A stretch of 64,000 nucleotides of DNA from Alviniconcha marisindica (Eukaryota; Mollusca; Gastropoda; Provannidae). Below are positions 10,952 through 24,962 of this stretch, piece after piece. Within the stretch, counting starts at the first letter, position 1. Every line of letters begins with the position of its first letter. The stretch is taken from the NCBI GenBank assembly GCA_018857735.1, contig JABMCL010002980.1, positions 322,501 through 386,500 on the forward strand, read 5' to 3'. The position numbers and the translations under genes are program-made. Below the pieces are notes generated by a model, which saw only the letters and a program-made list of their open reading frames with translations, ran no database searches and was not told the origin of the DNA.

Positions 10952-12660
10952 ATAGGATAGCTTGAAGAGGTGAGATTTCCAAGATGATTTGAAAGATGTG
11001 AGCTATGACTCGCCTCAACCGGCTGATGGAAAAGCTGTTGGTTGGTGCCAGTTTGTGCAGCTGGCATTTTTGAGTGATCTTTATTTTGAATTTACTGGGC
11101 ATGAAGCAACTTAGCCAGATTCCTATAGGCTACATGTCACAGTTGTTCTAGAAGGCAATTCCATAGATGAAATTTGTATTTTTAGTGGCTGCATGGCAAC
11201 TTCTTTGGAACATCAATTGGTTTTAGTTTCTACCGCTTCTGTTACTATATAAGTCAGTTACCGACCAGTGCCCGTTAAAAACAGTTGTGTATGACAAATA
11301 TCTACTATGCTTCTGCAGTGCATGAGTGAGCGGAACAACTTCAGTCCCAGTGGAAACTGATGTGGACTGCTGAGTGCCCCAAATGAATCTTAGCTGTTGT
11401 GTTGCCCTAACACTCTCTTAAATGTTGTGTTCCCTATGTAACACTAAACCCTGAGACTGGGGCCTAGAAACATTGGGACTGAAACACAATTATGGGCTGA
11501 CCCTCTTTGGGGGATGTGTGCCAGGTGTGTGTGTGGGGGGGGGGGGGGGGGGCTGGGTGTGTTTGTGTGCTTGTGCATGCCCACAGCATGTGTGTTTGTG
11601 TTATATGAAGTCAGTTGTGGTTTTGGATTTGTGGTTGTTTGTCAGGTTGTTGCTGTTGTTTTTGTTTTAGGTTTTTATTTTGAAAGGGGAGGGGGGAGTT
11701 TTTAAGATGTTGGTTATTGACCCCCCAACCCCCCAACCCCCATTCACCCCCCACCCCCATCATTTGTAATTGACGGTACATGTGGAGTGATGGGCAGGTA
11801 GGGGGATGGGGAGGGGAGGGGGGAGTATATATGTGCCCTGGGGCAGTGAGTTTGGAACATTTCGTATCTTTCTTTCTTTCTTTCCCCCCCCCCCCCCCCC
11901 CCCCCTTCTTTTTTAGAGACTAGTGAGAGGAGAGAGAAATATTCAGATATAAGAAACAAAGACCAAAAAGATTCAAGCAACATTTACCTATTTATAATTG
12001 AATGCTTGAAAACTGATAAAACTTGACTACATGGAAAGAAAGCACTTTCGTCGGTCACGAGAACTTTCAGTCTTACATCCCAGCAAACTTCAAGACATAG
12101 ACCTTTATAATTGCTATACGTATGTAAGTCCATTCGCCAAGCACTGTTTGGGGGGACTGAAGGTGCCAGAAAGATATATATATCAGAGTTCTATTGTACC
12201 TGTAGTTCTGTAATTAAACTCAGTTAAACTGTGAACCCTGATTTATTTTTAATATTATTTTAGCCTTATGAGAGATGTTTTACACTTCTGCATTAATGCT
12301 CGTCAACTTATGAAAGCCGAATAATATGCATGTCAAGCAAAAGCACGTGTCTGTGTACACACTAAGGGAAATAACTTGGCTACCACTGCCCGCGTGTTAG
12401 ATATAACGACTTCTCCTCCTTGAATAATCTGCAATGAGGACGACGTGTGGCGCTGCAAAGGGTTTCTTTGGGGTTGGTAAAGAACGGAAGCCGGTTGCGG
12501 AGGGGGCGGGGAGAAAGAAAGAGGTTGTCAATGAGTCGAGATGGAGAAGTGCATAGAAATATAATAATACACAAACAAAAAGGATAATTCGGTAGATATT
12601 TTCTTACATGCAAAAACGAATGTTGTAAGGTCTTTTGCATATACACAGTCTCAGTCTATG
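10060..12660. other. Intergenic, GPD1 upstream region
   Basis: GPD1 promoter and 5' UTR should lie in the first kilobase, but no clear core promoter was identified. Contains (GT)n at ~10390-10426, a (CA)n of ~40 units at ~10867-10946, poly-G at ~11527-11552 and a C-run at ~11884-11905. No conserved protein seen. Confidence 0.55.
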
Positions 12661-12661
12661 T

Positions 12662-12704
<43 letters not shown>

Positions 12705-12705
<1 letters not shown>

Positions 12706-12959
12706 ACAGATGGGGTTAAGGTTAAGGCCGCCGCTGAAGCGCCATAATTGCACTGATCTAAAATAATTATTTTTAGATCAGTTCAGCGCATTATTCCTAT
12801 GATGTGCGGGGCAGCCTCGACATATTATAATATAAATATGTCGAGGCTGCCCCGCACACCATAGGAGTAATGCGCTGAATTGACTGATCTAAAAATAATT
12901 ATTTTAGATCAGTGCAATTATGGCGCTTCAGCGGCCTTAACCTTAACCCCATCTGTGTG
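12705..12959. mobile_element. ~255-bp near-perfect palindrome (MITE-like foldback)
   Basis: Two arms of about 122 bases are inverted copies around an AT-rich centre near 12821-12840. The left arm starts CACACAGATGGGG and the right arm ends CCCCATCTGTGTG. The arms differ by one 3-bp and one 4-bp indel and a few substitutions. Each arm holds a smaller palindrome (CTGATCTAAAAT...ATTTTTAGATCAG). Outer ends carry GGTTAAGGTTAAGG. The element abuts a (CA)n tract. No coding capacity. Confidence 0.85.
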
Positions 12960-15370
12960 TTGTGAATATTTACTGCAGTACTCAGAATGCTGTTTTCTTC
13001 TCTGCATTGCTGTAGAGCTAGAGCAAAGTCGGGATCAGTGTGCTGTAATGGCCCGGGAGAGCAAGCCGTGGACATCAAACGGCTCTGCCCTGCTACGTGT
13101 TTTAGCTGGTAGAAGTTCATAAGGGGGATTAGAGTTTTCAGAGTTCAAGTCATCATCAGCAGGTACAGGCAGTGGGTCGGTGACGCTGTTGTCATCCACC
13201 ATTTTGTCAATGTTAAACGATATTTCGGCCCTGATCCTCCGGGTTCCATCAGATCAGTCCTGGCCCAGGCAAGCTCCTTTTTTCGGCAGCATCTGAAAGA
13301 GACAACATCAGCTTCAAATCAGATGGACAATAATCCTTAGGGATGTTTTCTTTCACATCATAATAAAATGTGTGTAGACAAGATTAGCATCTCAACATTC
13401 TACAGTGACAACTTGCCAATGACATGACTGAATGGTAGACAGTTCCCCCCATTTCTGTGAGCTAGGGTAAATATGAAAATTCAGCTTCTCCCTCCACAGA
13501 CAAATGCACACCGTGCAAGCACATACACAACTCCATGCACCTTTTCCCCCCACCCCACCCCCACCCCACCCCATACTTTCATTACCATTCTCAAGAAATG
13601 TTAAGTTGAGCTGTTCCAGTCGTTTGTCACACACAACTTACACAAACATCTCTCTCTCTCTCTTGCATTTATAGCCATACATTTGTTTTCGTCGTCTTCA
13701 AAATACTAGTGGCTCCTTTAGCATAACAACAATTATGATCAAACTGTTACCTACCTGTTGTAACGATGTTTGCCAAGCGCAGAGAGCAGGAAAACGTGCT
13801 GGTTTATTGGAAAAGGCACTGGAAGCATACTGATTCAGCCCATGTTCTGAGTTGCATTGGTTTCTGGTTCCCACAGTCTGGGTGATGTGGAAAATAAACA
13901 GTCCCTGGACCAGATGGACTGTTTATGACTGGCTTCCTGTGCTAACCGATGGCAACAACTGATTAGCAGGCTTATGTTTTGTTGTTGCCCAACATAGTAA
14001 GCCCCATTGATAGACTTCCAAATGTATATTTGTAAATGAATACTTGTTGCATGGCTATTTTCACCAAAGTGTTCAACATCTCTCAGTGCAACAACTGTGC
14101 AACTCAAAGCTGATGAGTTGTTGCCTGTCAAAAGAGTGTGGTTTGCCCACCAAATTGTTGGGCAACACGCGTGTATAAGGGAACTGAACACTTGTTGCTT
14201 GACAAGTAGTTTAGATAGACTGTTGTTGCTTTCACGGGAGGCCAGTTTAAATTTATGCACCAACAGTTTTTGTCACATTCCTCAGGGCAGCCAGCATTTT
14301 ATATGCTATGGAGCATGACGAGGGGCACACGCAGCAGAAAAATCACAAATTCGCCTTATGTTCAGATGTACACTTGTTGCACTGAAAGGACGAGATTAAT
14401 AAGTCAGTCAGTGCAGGACGTTCGACTGACTCGAGTCAATACCGAAAGCACCCCATGCTTTTATCCTCCACATCAGTAACGACATTTTCCTGTCACTTTC
14501 GGGTGACATTGCGGTAGTGGTGCAGAAATCGTTCGCAACTAAATTGAAAATATCGAAATTAACATTACATTTCGTTGATCTCTGCACCTGGGAAGAAACA
14601 TGTTTTCAGACCTAGTCTAGTTGCTGCCCGGCTGCATTTTAGTGTCTTCGCTTGTTCAGTGATTTTAGTTCTTGCTGTTTTGGCGGCTTTCGGAACTGAA
14701 GCATCCTAGCTAATGCGGAACAAATTAATGAATAATGAGATCGAAGTTTGAGTAACTGAGCGGGAACATTTTACCCTTTGCCCGGCCTCATGTGGTTTGA
14801 ATCTTAGATAGGTAGGTAGTGTTGCTTAATGTCCTCAGATGTCAGTTGACATATTAGGGACAAGCTGTGACCAATGCCACATTCACATTCCTTCGCATGG
14901 TTCAGTATAGTTTTACGTCCACGGAAACCAGAAGGCTCGTTAGGACGGACAGCTCAGGACGGCCACCTCGACTCTCACACAGCTCCTGAACTATGATGGT
15001 TTGAATCTTATCCGCGGTTGCGTATTCAACCACTGAGCTATGTTTATAACTCAGTGGTTTGAATACGCAATAAGATCAGCCGACACCATCCTGGACTGCT
15101 TGTCGTCAAATTCTGATGTGTACACCTGAGCTACCGGGAACCAGAATGTGGGCAGCCACGGCTGACTGAGCTCGCTCCAAATAAAGTGGATACATATATA
15201 ACTGAATGCTTATTTGCATACCATTGATCTAAGAAATTTGAATGGGTTCAGTGTTGCATGCTTTCTTATCTTTCCCCCCCCCCCCCCCCCCCCTTTCAGT
15301 TTGTTTGTTGTTGTTTTTCGTGCATGCTTTCTTCTCTTCTTTCTTCTCTCTCCTGTTGATTGAGCGTTGA
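12960..15370. other. Intergenic, no gene recognised
   Basis: Unique-looking sequence with a short (CT)n near 13650. A 142-codon minus-strand open frame at 13835-14263 shows no recognisable domain. Around 13930-14400 the motif TTGTTGC and its complement recur with local inverted repeats. An inverted repeat at about 15006-15072 contains the AACCACTGAGCTA element seen in the local SINEs. A C-run lies at ~15273-15292. Confidence 0.5.
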
Positions 15371-15374
15371 ACAC

Positions 15375-15655
15375 CAACTTACTTACTTACTTACTTACTT
15401 ACTACGGGTTCGTGTGTAACCTTAACCTACCACCTGCACTTTTGGAAGAAAGACCAGGATCTTCTTCGTACTGCAGTAAGTGACACGTGGGTGGAACGGA
15501 CACCGATATAAGAGTCAGCACAGAAAGTTGATCACGGAGAGAGAGAGAAAAAATATTTTCTCCCGCCGCTCTTGCGGGGACTCGAACCCGCGACCTTTCT
15601 ATCACCTTTCGATCACGAGTCCGGCGCTCTGCCGTTTAGCTATCCCTTGAGCTTG
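15375..15655 (-). mobile_element. tRNA-headed SINE, copy A
   Basis: On the minus strand the element starts with a tRNA-like head: an A-box-like TAGCTAAACGGCAGAGCG and a B box GGTTCGAGTCC. Then comes a body shared with the copies at 32.8-33.0 and 62.8-63.1 kb (CTTTCTGTGCTGACTCTTA and AAAAGTGCAGGTGG). It ends at an (AAGT)n run (15379-15405). The head is not cloverleaf-perfect, so it is a SINE rather than a tRNA gene. Confidence 0.8.
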
Positions 15656-18160
<2,505 letters not shown>

Positions 18161-18161
18161 G

Positions 18162-18388
18162 TTAACCCCTTCACTGCCATGTCAAAATAAAACGACCAAT
18201 CAAAGGGCAAAATTTGAAACCCTTAAGCCTTTCTGTCTTCTTTTTCGCACTGGCATGTGAAAGGACCCTTATAGAAAGGTACAGCATTGAATATAGATGT
18301 TATAGGACCGGAAACTATAGTGTTTGCAGGCACATCCATTCATTTTTCTGCCAGGAAATTTTACAGGCTGGGGCAGTGAAGGGGTTAA
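18162..18388. mobile_element. MITE bounded by TTAA, copy 1
   Basis: Begins TTAACCCCTTCACTGCC and ends GGCAGTGAAGGGGTTAA, giving terminal inverted repeats of ~13 bp flanked by TTAA on both sides. TTAA target duplication is the hallmark of piggyBac-type elements. The 227-bp interior has no coding capacity. A diverged relative lies at 53288-53556. Confidence 0.75.
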
Positions 18389-19170
18389 GCACAGAGTGGA
18401 TTTGTCGCATGCAGTCAGCACTTGAAACTACTAACAGGTAGTGCGGCCGCTCTGCCGCACCGGCTGAATTTCAAGAGCCCTGGAAAATCAGTGACCGAGC
18501 AGACGGATGCCGGCGGGAAAAACAGCATTAAGGTTTACAAGAGTGGCTTGCGTCTCGGCCATGGTCGGATTATACATACAGTCGTTCAGTGTCAGTTGAG
18601 GAGCTTCAGTGAGACGCTCAGTACCACCGGCACAACTTACTTGACTGGAGCTAAGGACACCACACTATTGATCGTCAGGAAGGAAGAGGCGTGCGAAGAG
18701 TCAGATCTACTTTAAATCAGAGACACTATGTCATTAACACAAAAAAGGGCCACATTGGAAAAGGGCCACATTGGAGACTGTCACAGTGACTTATTCAGTC
18801 ACAGACACTGGACCGTCCTTTTAGCCAGTCATTGGTGAGAGACAGAGGAGTGGAGTACACTCACTGATACAGTCAGAATGACTGGCTTCAGCCGGAGAAC
18901 GTACGCGGCCATCTTTCTCAACCCTTCTTGACAGGCATTACAACGGTTTCATTTGCTGGTACGGAAACGTAAGGGCCATGCAGCGCCCGCACCTGATTTT
19001 ACTGACTGGCCGGCTTAGTTCAGTTGGCTGAACTGGAAAAGTCTAGTTCAGTGATGCAAGTCTGCCGGGGGCTGACCGAGTCAGTGGCCGTATCACTCAG
19101 TGTCGGAGGGGCTGTGACTTACTGATCATGTTGATCGGTTTAGCGTATCAGTCACGATGATTACTTTTAG

Positions 19171-20040
<870 letters not shown>

Positions 20041-20185
20041 TAGCCTACGGTGTGTAGTGTTACCCGGCTACTGCCGAGTAGAGTCAGTGTGTCAGAGTGA
20101 GCTGCAGTGTGTGTGTACGTGCGCTTATGTGCGTGTTAATTTGTGTGTAAATTTAGTGCTTTGAAAACTATAAAGTTAAAACCAT

Positions 20186-20190
<5 letters not shown>

Positions 20191-20256
<66 letters not shown>
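20191..20256. repeat. (TA)n microsatellite
   Basis: About 33 uninterrupted TA units, just upstream of the ABRACL promoter candidate. Confidence 0.95.
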
Positions 20257-20257
<1 letters not shown>

Positions 20258-20280
20258 CCGGTACGGAAACATGGACATAG

Positions 20281-20454
20281 GCCAATGGTTAACACAGTCC
20301 GCTCACAGCCGGCACCCGCCAGCCAATCAGGTGCTTTTCTTCTGACAGTGCCTGTAGCAAGTGCCTGTTACGTGACCTACGGAAGTGACGTCGGGGGGAA
20401 GGCGATTCACTTCCTGAAAGAAGGCGGGGTTGTAGACGATAAAACTTTGGCCGG
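20281..20454 (+). promoter_or_regulatory. Probable ABRACL promoter and non-coding exon 1
   Basis: Contains CCAAT boxes (20283-20287 and 20323-20327), a composite ETS/CRE-like element CGGAAGTGACGTCG (20380-20393) and an inverted ETS-like ACTTCCTG near 20409. Then comes GC-rich sequence ending in the donor-like CCGG|GTAAGG at 20454/20455. The coding part of ABRACL starts in an exon with an acceptor at 21641, so an upstream non-coding exon is required. Assignment is inference. Confidence 0.5.
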
Positions 20455-20769
20455 GTAAGGATACTTAGCACAGTGCAGCATTTCAACACTGGTGGTTGTG
20501 TTTTTTGGAAACTGAAGCGCCCGGTATTGTCTCGCTTTGTGTCTCAGTGTTGCCTAACAATGCAATGCAATAGACAGGAATTAGCAGGTACGGGGTGTTT
20601 TCATAGAGGCCGCCCGGCAACGTACGTGTCTGGAGTCCGTCACACAAAGACCTGAAAATATACTGATGGAACGTGGACTGCTGCGGTAATTTCAACAAGT
20701 TCATTCAGCTTCAGCCTTCCAAAATGAAGCTGCCTAGGGTATGAGACTATGCCGTCTCGATGTCAAGCT

Positions 20770-20925
20770 CTAAACACCAGGTCCTCAGTGGTTAAAGCGG
20801 TGGGTTGGTAATCACGAGGGTTCGATTCGTTGGACGAAGAATCTTTCTTCTGAGTCAACAGTTTTACAGAGTCGTCAATGCATGACTCATCTTCGTGTGC
20901 GTTACAAACACCAAAGTCGTTGCTC
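20770..20925 (+). mobile_element. SINE-like fragment with tRNA-like head
   Basis: TCCTCAGTGGTTAAAGCG resembles an A-box region, and 30 bp on GGGTTCGATTC resembles a B box, followed by a body ending in an A-rich tract at ~20928. It lies in the inferred intron 1 of ABRACL. Confidence 0.5.
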
Positions 20926-21494
20926 CTTTAAAAAAAAAATATAAAAAAATCATTAAAAAAATCAGTGTCATGTCTTTCAAGTCGTCAAAAGCTGAATAAG
21001 ACTAAAAGTCGATTTCAAAACAGCCAACAAGATAAATTCAAATTGTAGCAGAAAATGTACTCAAGTCAGAAGGTAAAGCAATTTTAAAACATAAAGACAG
21101 TCCTAAATGTTTCATATTCTGATAAAGAAAAGCCAGATAATGATTTCAGAAAGTCAATACAAATAAAGATTGAAAATGTTGTCTAAGCACTAATTATTCA
21201 CAATGTGGACAATCTCTTTCGTGGATTACATATCATCAGCATTTTGTAGCTATTTACATTTCAAGAGACGTGTGTCATGGGAGGCAACACTTCTGGCTCG
21301 GGTGTACATGGGACAGCAAAACAAAACAGTTCCTTGTCCTCATTACTGCTTGTGTTAAAGATCATATAAGTAGAGTTCTCTTGTTCCCTCCCCCTGCTTC
21401 TGTATAATAATAAGGGGGGGGGGGGGAGCGGGGAGACTGAGAAGATTTTTTTTTTTTTTTTAGTGTGCATGTATGTGTATCAGAGAGAGTGCAT

Positions 21495-21572
21495 TGTTAC
21501 ACTGAGAAACCAGTCTGACTTCTGGTTCTGTTTTCAGGATCAGCATGGATGTGGATCATGTGCTTGTGTGAG
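21495..21572 (+). pseudogene. Upstream partial copy of ABRACL coding exon 1
   Basis: Intron end, acceptor and start codon are repeated: TTCTGTTTTCAG, then GATCAGCATGGATGTGGAT, as at 21641. This copy then diverges, reads MDVDHVLV and stops at TGA (21569-21571). If spliced, it would be a short upstream open frame. Confidence 0.85.
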
Positions 21573-21647
21573 AGTGTTCTAACACTAAGAAACCAGCCAA
21601 TGTTACTGAAGCTAAGTCTGACTTCTAGTTCTGTTTCCAGGATCAGC

Positions 21648-21708
21648 ATGGATGTGGATTATGAAGTTAAGTTGCTGAAGGAGGTGATAAAGCGGCTAGG
21701 AACTCCAG
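21648..21708 (+). CDS. ABRACL: ABRACL coding exon 1
   Basis: ATG at 21648 followed by 19 more codons and one base. The exon itself starts at 21641 with seven untranslated bases. The donor GTCTGT is weak. Confidence 0.94.
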
Positions 21709-22222
21709 GTCTGTATGGGGGATGCTGGTTTTTGCAACTTCAGATTTTGTTTTCTGTCTGGAGATGCCTTCTAGCACTTTGCAAGCCTCACTTATTTAAG
21801 CTGTTTTACTGCAAAATACTTTTGGGGAAACAAAATGTATTATACTAAGTGCAGTGTTGGAAAATGCAAAGGAGTTGTTAAGATGAAAAATTTGCTCGCT
21901 TTCCATTTACAGTTTCAGTTATGAACACGAATGGATTTAAAAAAAATAATCCATTATTCTACTTTGGATTTGAAATTGCAGTGCCAGCCTATGAGATATT
22001 TGCTGCCTTCTGTGTGTCATTTCCTCCTATATTGTCCTTCCATTCTATAATAATAATAATGAAATATTTATAAAGCACAAACCTGTAACATAAAAATAGA
22101 GCTCAGCGTGCTGTGCAAAATTCATATAATATACAGAAACTACATGTTGAGACACTTCAAGTGGAAAATGACAAGAAATTCAAATGACCGAAACTAAACA
22201 CACACACAAACTCATGCACACA

Positions 22223-22262
<40 letters not shown>

Positions 22263-22659
22263 ATTATACATACACAGCACAGCACATCAGTCCACTGAAA
22301 TCATTTAAGACCAATATGTCTGGGGGGGGAGGAGGGGGAATTTAGTAGCAGTAGATTTTAAGCAGACAGGTCTTCAGAGCAGTTTTAAATGCAATGGGTG
22401 ACTGAAAGTGAAACACACACATTATTCTCACTGGCATTGATTAGTTCTACTTAATTTTAACCTGGTTTCCTCAGGAGACAATGGACTGCCAGAGGTGACG
22501 TTTGGAGTGCTGTTCAGTGATGACAAGTGTGCCAACCTGTTTGAAGCCCTCATCGGCACCTTACGTGCAGCCAAGCGAAAAAAGATCGTCACCTACGAGG
22601 GAGAGCTTCTATTGCAAGGGGTTCATGACAACGTAAAAATTAAACTCTTACAAGACTGA
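21648..22659 (+). CDS. ABRACL: ABRACL, costars-domain actin-associated small protein (complete, 81 aa)
   Basis: Two coding exons, 21648-21708 and 22475-22659, join in phase 1 to give 81 residues, the same length as human ABRACL. Seen: MDVDYEVKLLKEVIKRLG, GVLFSDDKCANLFEALIGTL, RAAKRKKIVTYEGELLLQGV and the C-terminal LLQD. These follow the family almost residue for residue. Costars proteins are small winged-helix-like proteins related to the C-terminal domain of ABRA/STARS and are linked to actin dynamics and cell motility. The first coding exon has acceptor TGTTTCCAG at 21640 and donor CCAG|GTCTGT; the second has acceptor TTTCCTCAG. An AATAAA lies at 22773, about 115 bp after the TGA. The first coding exon's acceptor and start codon are duplicated 103 bp upstream. 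Confidence 0.97.
22475..22659 (+). CDS. ABRACL: ABRACL coding exon 2 with stop
   Basis: 185 bp: two bases completing Gly, 60 codons and TGA at 22657-22659. It contains the whole conserved costars core. Confidence 0.97.
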
Positions 22660-22772
22660 CCGCGTGTAGGAGGTAACGTTAAGTGGGCAGGGAGTGGATG
22701 AGGAAATGCAGTTGAGTGCAGTTAGTGTAAATGCTAATAACACAAAATATCCAGACATCGGATTTTTTCACC

Positions 22773-22778
22773 AATAAA
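22773..22778 (+). terminator. ABRACL polyadenylation signal
   Basis: AATAAA about 115 bp downstream of the ABRACL stop codon. Confidence 0.6.
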
Positions 22779-22779
22779 C

Positions 22780-24817
22780 TGAATTCTGTCAGTTGAGGAG
22801 CAGCATGGGTCTTTTCAGAAAAAAGAGAAAAGTACAGAACTGTACTGAGTACTTCATAGGGCATGGGGGTTTGTGAGGGGGGGGGGGTTCTGTAAGAATT
22901 TTTTGAATTTCCCTCAAAACTGGTGCTTCAGAATCTGGTGTCTGAATATTGGACTACACAGGTTCTTTGGTCCAGAGAACTTGTTACCTCATGCTCTGTA
23001 TTAGTTACTGATTAACACAAAATGCTGATACATGTAATGTGATAGTACACAAAATGCTGATAATTTTCTGTTCTTTTCAGTTTCATTTATTATTTAACAA
23101 TGATGCACTGTATTGTTTATAAATATATAATTATATATACATATACAGCAGCCTTTCTGAGACTTTACAGCTCACTTTTTGTCCTTATCACATTCAGTCA
23201 TAATTGTTTCTTTCCACATGTGTTTCCACTTTTCTGTGCAATAGAATTAATCAGTAGGTTTGGTAGCACCGCTCTCTCTCTCTCTCTCTGCTGGCTTTTC
23301 TCTTGGCAAAGGACCCGATTTAAAAAATAAAATAAAAAGGGGGGGGGGGGGGGTCTCCTTTTGCTCTTTCTGTCTGCTTTTCTGCTAATGGTCCAGTCTC
23401 CTTTTTTCCTGAAAATACTTGAACAATTTTGGTTAAGAGATGGGCTTTTTTGTATGGCTCTTGTTGAGCAGCTAGGAGATGATAGTTGGTAGGTGGTATG
23501 TACAGCGTGCTGCTCCATGGCACTGGTATTTGCCGTTATGCATTTATATAATGGGTTTTTTTGTTTTTATTTTCTATTCCTTTTTTTATACTTTTCTTTA
23601 ATCTGGTATCAAGTAAATTAGAATGGTTGATTGTACCAGCATGTCCTCGTCATATGTACTTTTTTAACCAGGAAAACATTGAAGAACCTAACTCCAAAAA
23701 ATTGTGCTTGATGTCTGTTTTGTTTTATATTTATGTAGGGATTGATTTTGTGGACTTGACTTGGGGAAGGGTTTGTATATAGATGCCCTTGCTTATGACA
23801 GAGTTTGATCATCCTGAGGTGACCCTGTGTGGCTGACAGGATGTTCAGATCCAAAATGTTACTAATTCCCCTGTACCAGGGTGAATAGGGATGATTCTTC
23901 ACGTACTTTAGGGGCCATACTGCAGAGACTTGTGCCACCACTGCAGATTTAGAGTGATTAGTGACCACCTTTAAGATATTACTGGATGAAGGCAGTGAAT
24001 GAATCAGCACTGTTGATTTTGCAACTCTCTTAATGATTCCATTCTCATCTTTGCTCAGCAGACTGCACAGTGTCTTGGACACCCTTATTTTGAACAATGT
24101 TTCACTTCATGTAGAATTGCAATGGACATGTCCATTATGCTGCTTATATGTGTTTCTTTAGGACATTTTTTCATTTTTAGCATTGTCAGGAAGTAAACTG
24201 TCTAGTTCCCTGTATCAGGGCAGATTTAGATTAATTTGACTCGTTCCCTTTGGTGCCTTACAGCAAGAGAAATAGTTTTGACACCACAGAATGTACAACA
24301 AATCTATACGGAAAGACTGCGAGTCGTTGCTGGCTCCTGCCTTTTCAATGCTGTTGATCTTATTCTATGACAGAGGCATCTGTAACAGCATTGTGTTCAT
24401 GTTGCAGCTCACATTGAGATCCTGTTCTGTTTTTGTTATTAAAAATCTTGCTCAGCAGAAAGTCTGCACATCATTTTGCACCACAACCACTTCTGAAGAT
24501 TTGTTGTATTTTTGTGAGAGGAATATTAATGATTTTGTTTACCAGTATGATTTCTTTTGAATATTTATTTGCACTTTTTTTTTTAGGAACTTGCCATTGG
24601 TTTCATACACTTACACCTGTACTCAATACAGGTGCAATTGGTCTGTTCTTCAGGAAGAGTTGCCCTCACCCAGTCATTGCACTTGTCCAGCTTTTCACAT
24701 TAGGTGTAACTGCACCAGAACTGTGTTTCTGTGTTGAAAGTCATTTCCCTGTGAAACTGACCAAGCTGGCCCCATCTTTCTGGAAGCAAGTGGCTTCATT
24801 CTGTTGTCCACCAGTTT
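22780..24817. other. Intergenic, no gene recognised
   Basis: Mostly T-rich sequence with a G-run at ~23339-23353 and a short (CT)n near 23275. I see no conserved coding segment. Confidence 0.6.
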
Positions 24818-24962
24818 AATAATAATAATAATAATAATAATGTACATTTATCATGCGCTCATCAACACCCTAAGCGCTCACAAGATACATATTAACCTAA
24901 ATATGATATTCTACACACATGTAGAGCATAGTCCTACCAAACCAATTTACATAAAGTATTAT
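24818..24962 (-). mobile_element. 3' end of a non-LTR retrotransposon with (TAA)n tail
   Basis: Matches the 3' terminal ~120 bp of the element at 46287-47195 (AATGTACATTTATCATG, GCTCATCAACACCCT, ATATTAACCTAAATA, TCCTACCAAA). The (TAA)n run on the plus strand lies at the element's 3' end, as expected for target-primed insertion of a CR1/Jockey-type element. Confidence 0.75.

Noticed and set aside
12715..12725. Telomere-like GGTTAAGG repeats
   Set aside because: Only two units at each palindrome end.
13835..14263. 142-codon open frame on the minus strand
   Set aside because: No recognisable domain, no splice or family similarity I can name, and TTGTTG-rich repeats keep the frame open. Kept only as an unexplained stretch.
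15570..15655. Possible tRNA gene on the minus strand
   Set aside because: A and B boxes are present but the acceptor and anticodon stems do not pair, and the same head plus body recurs at 32.8 and 62.8 kb, so it is a SINE.
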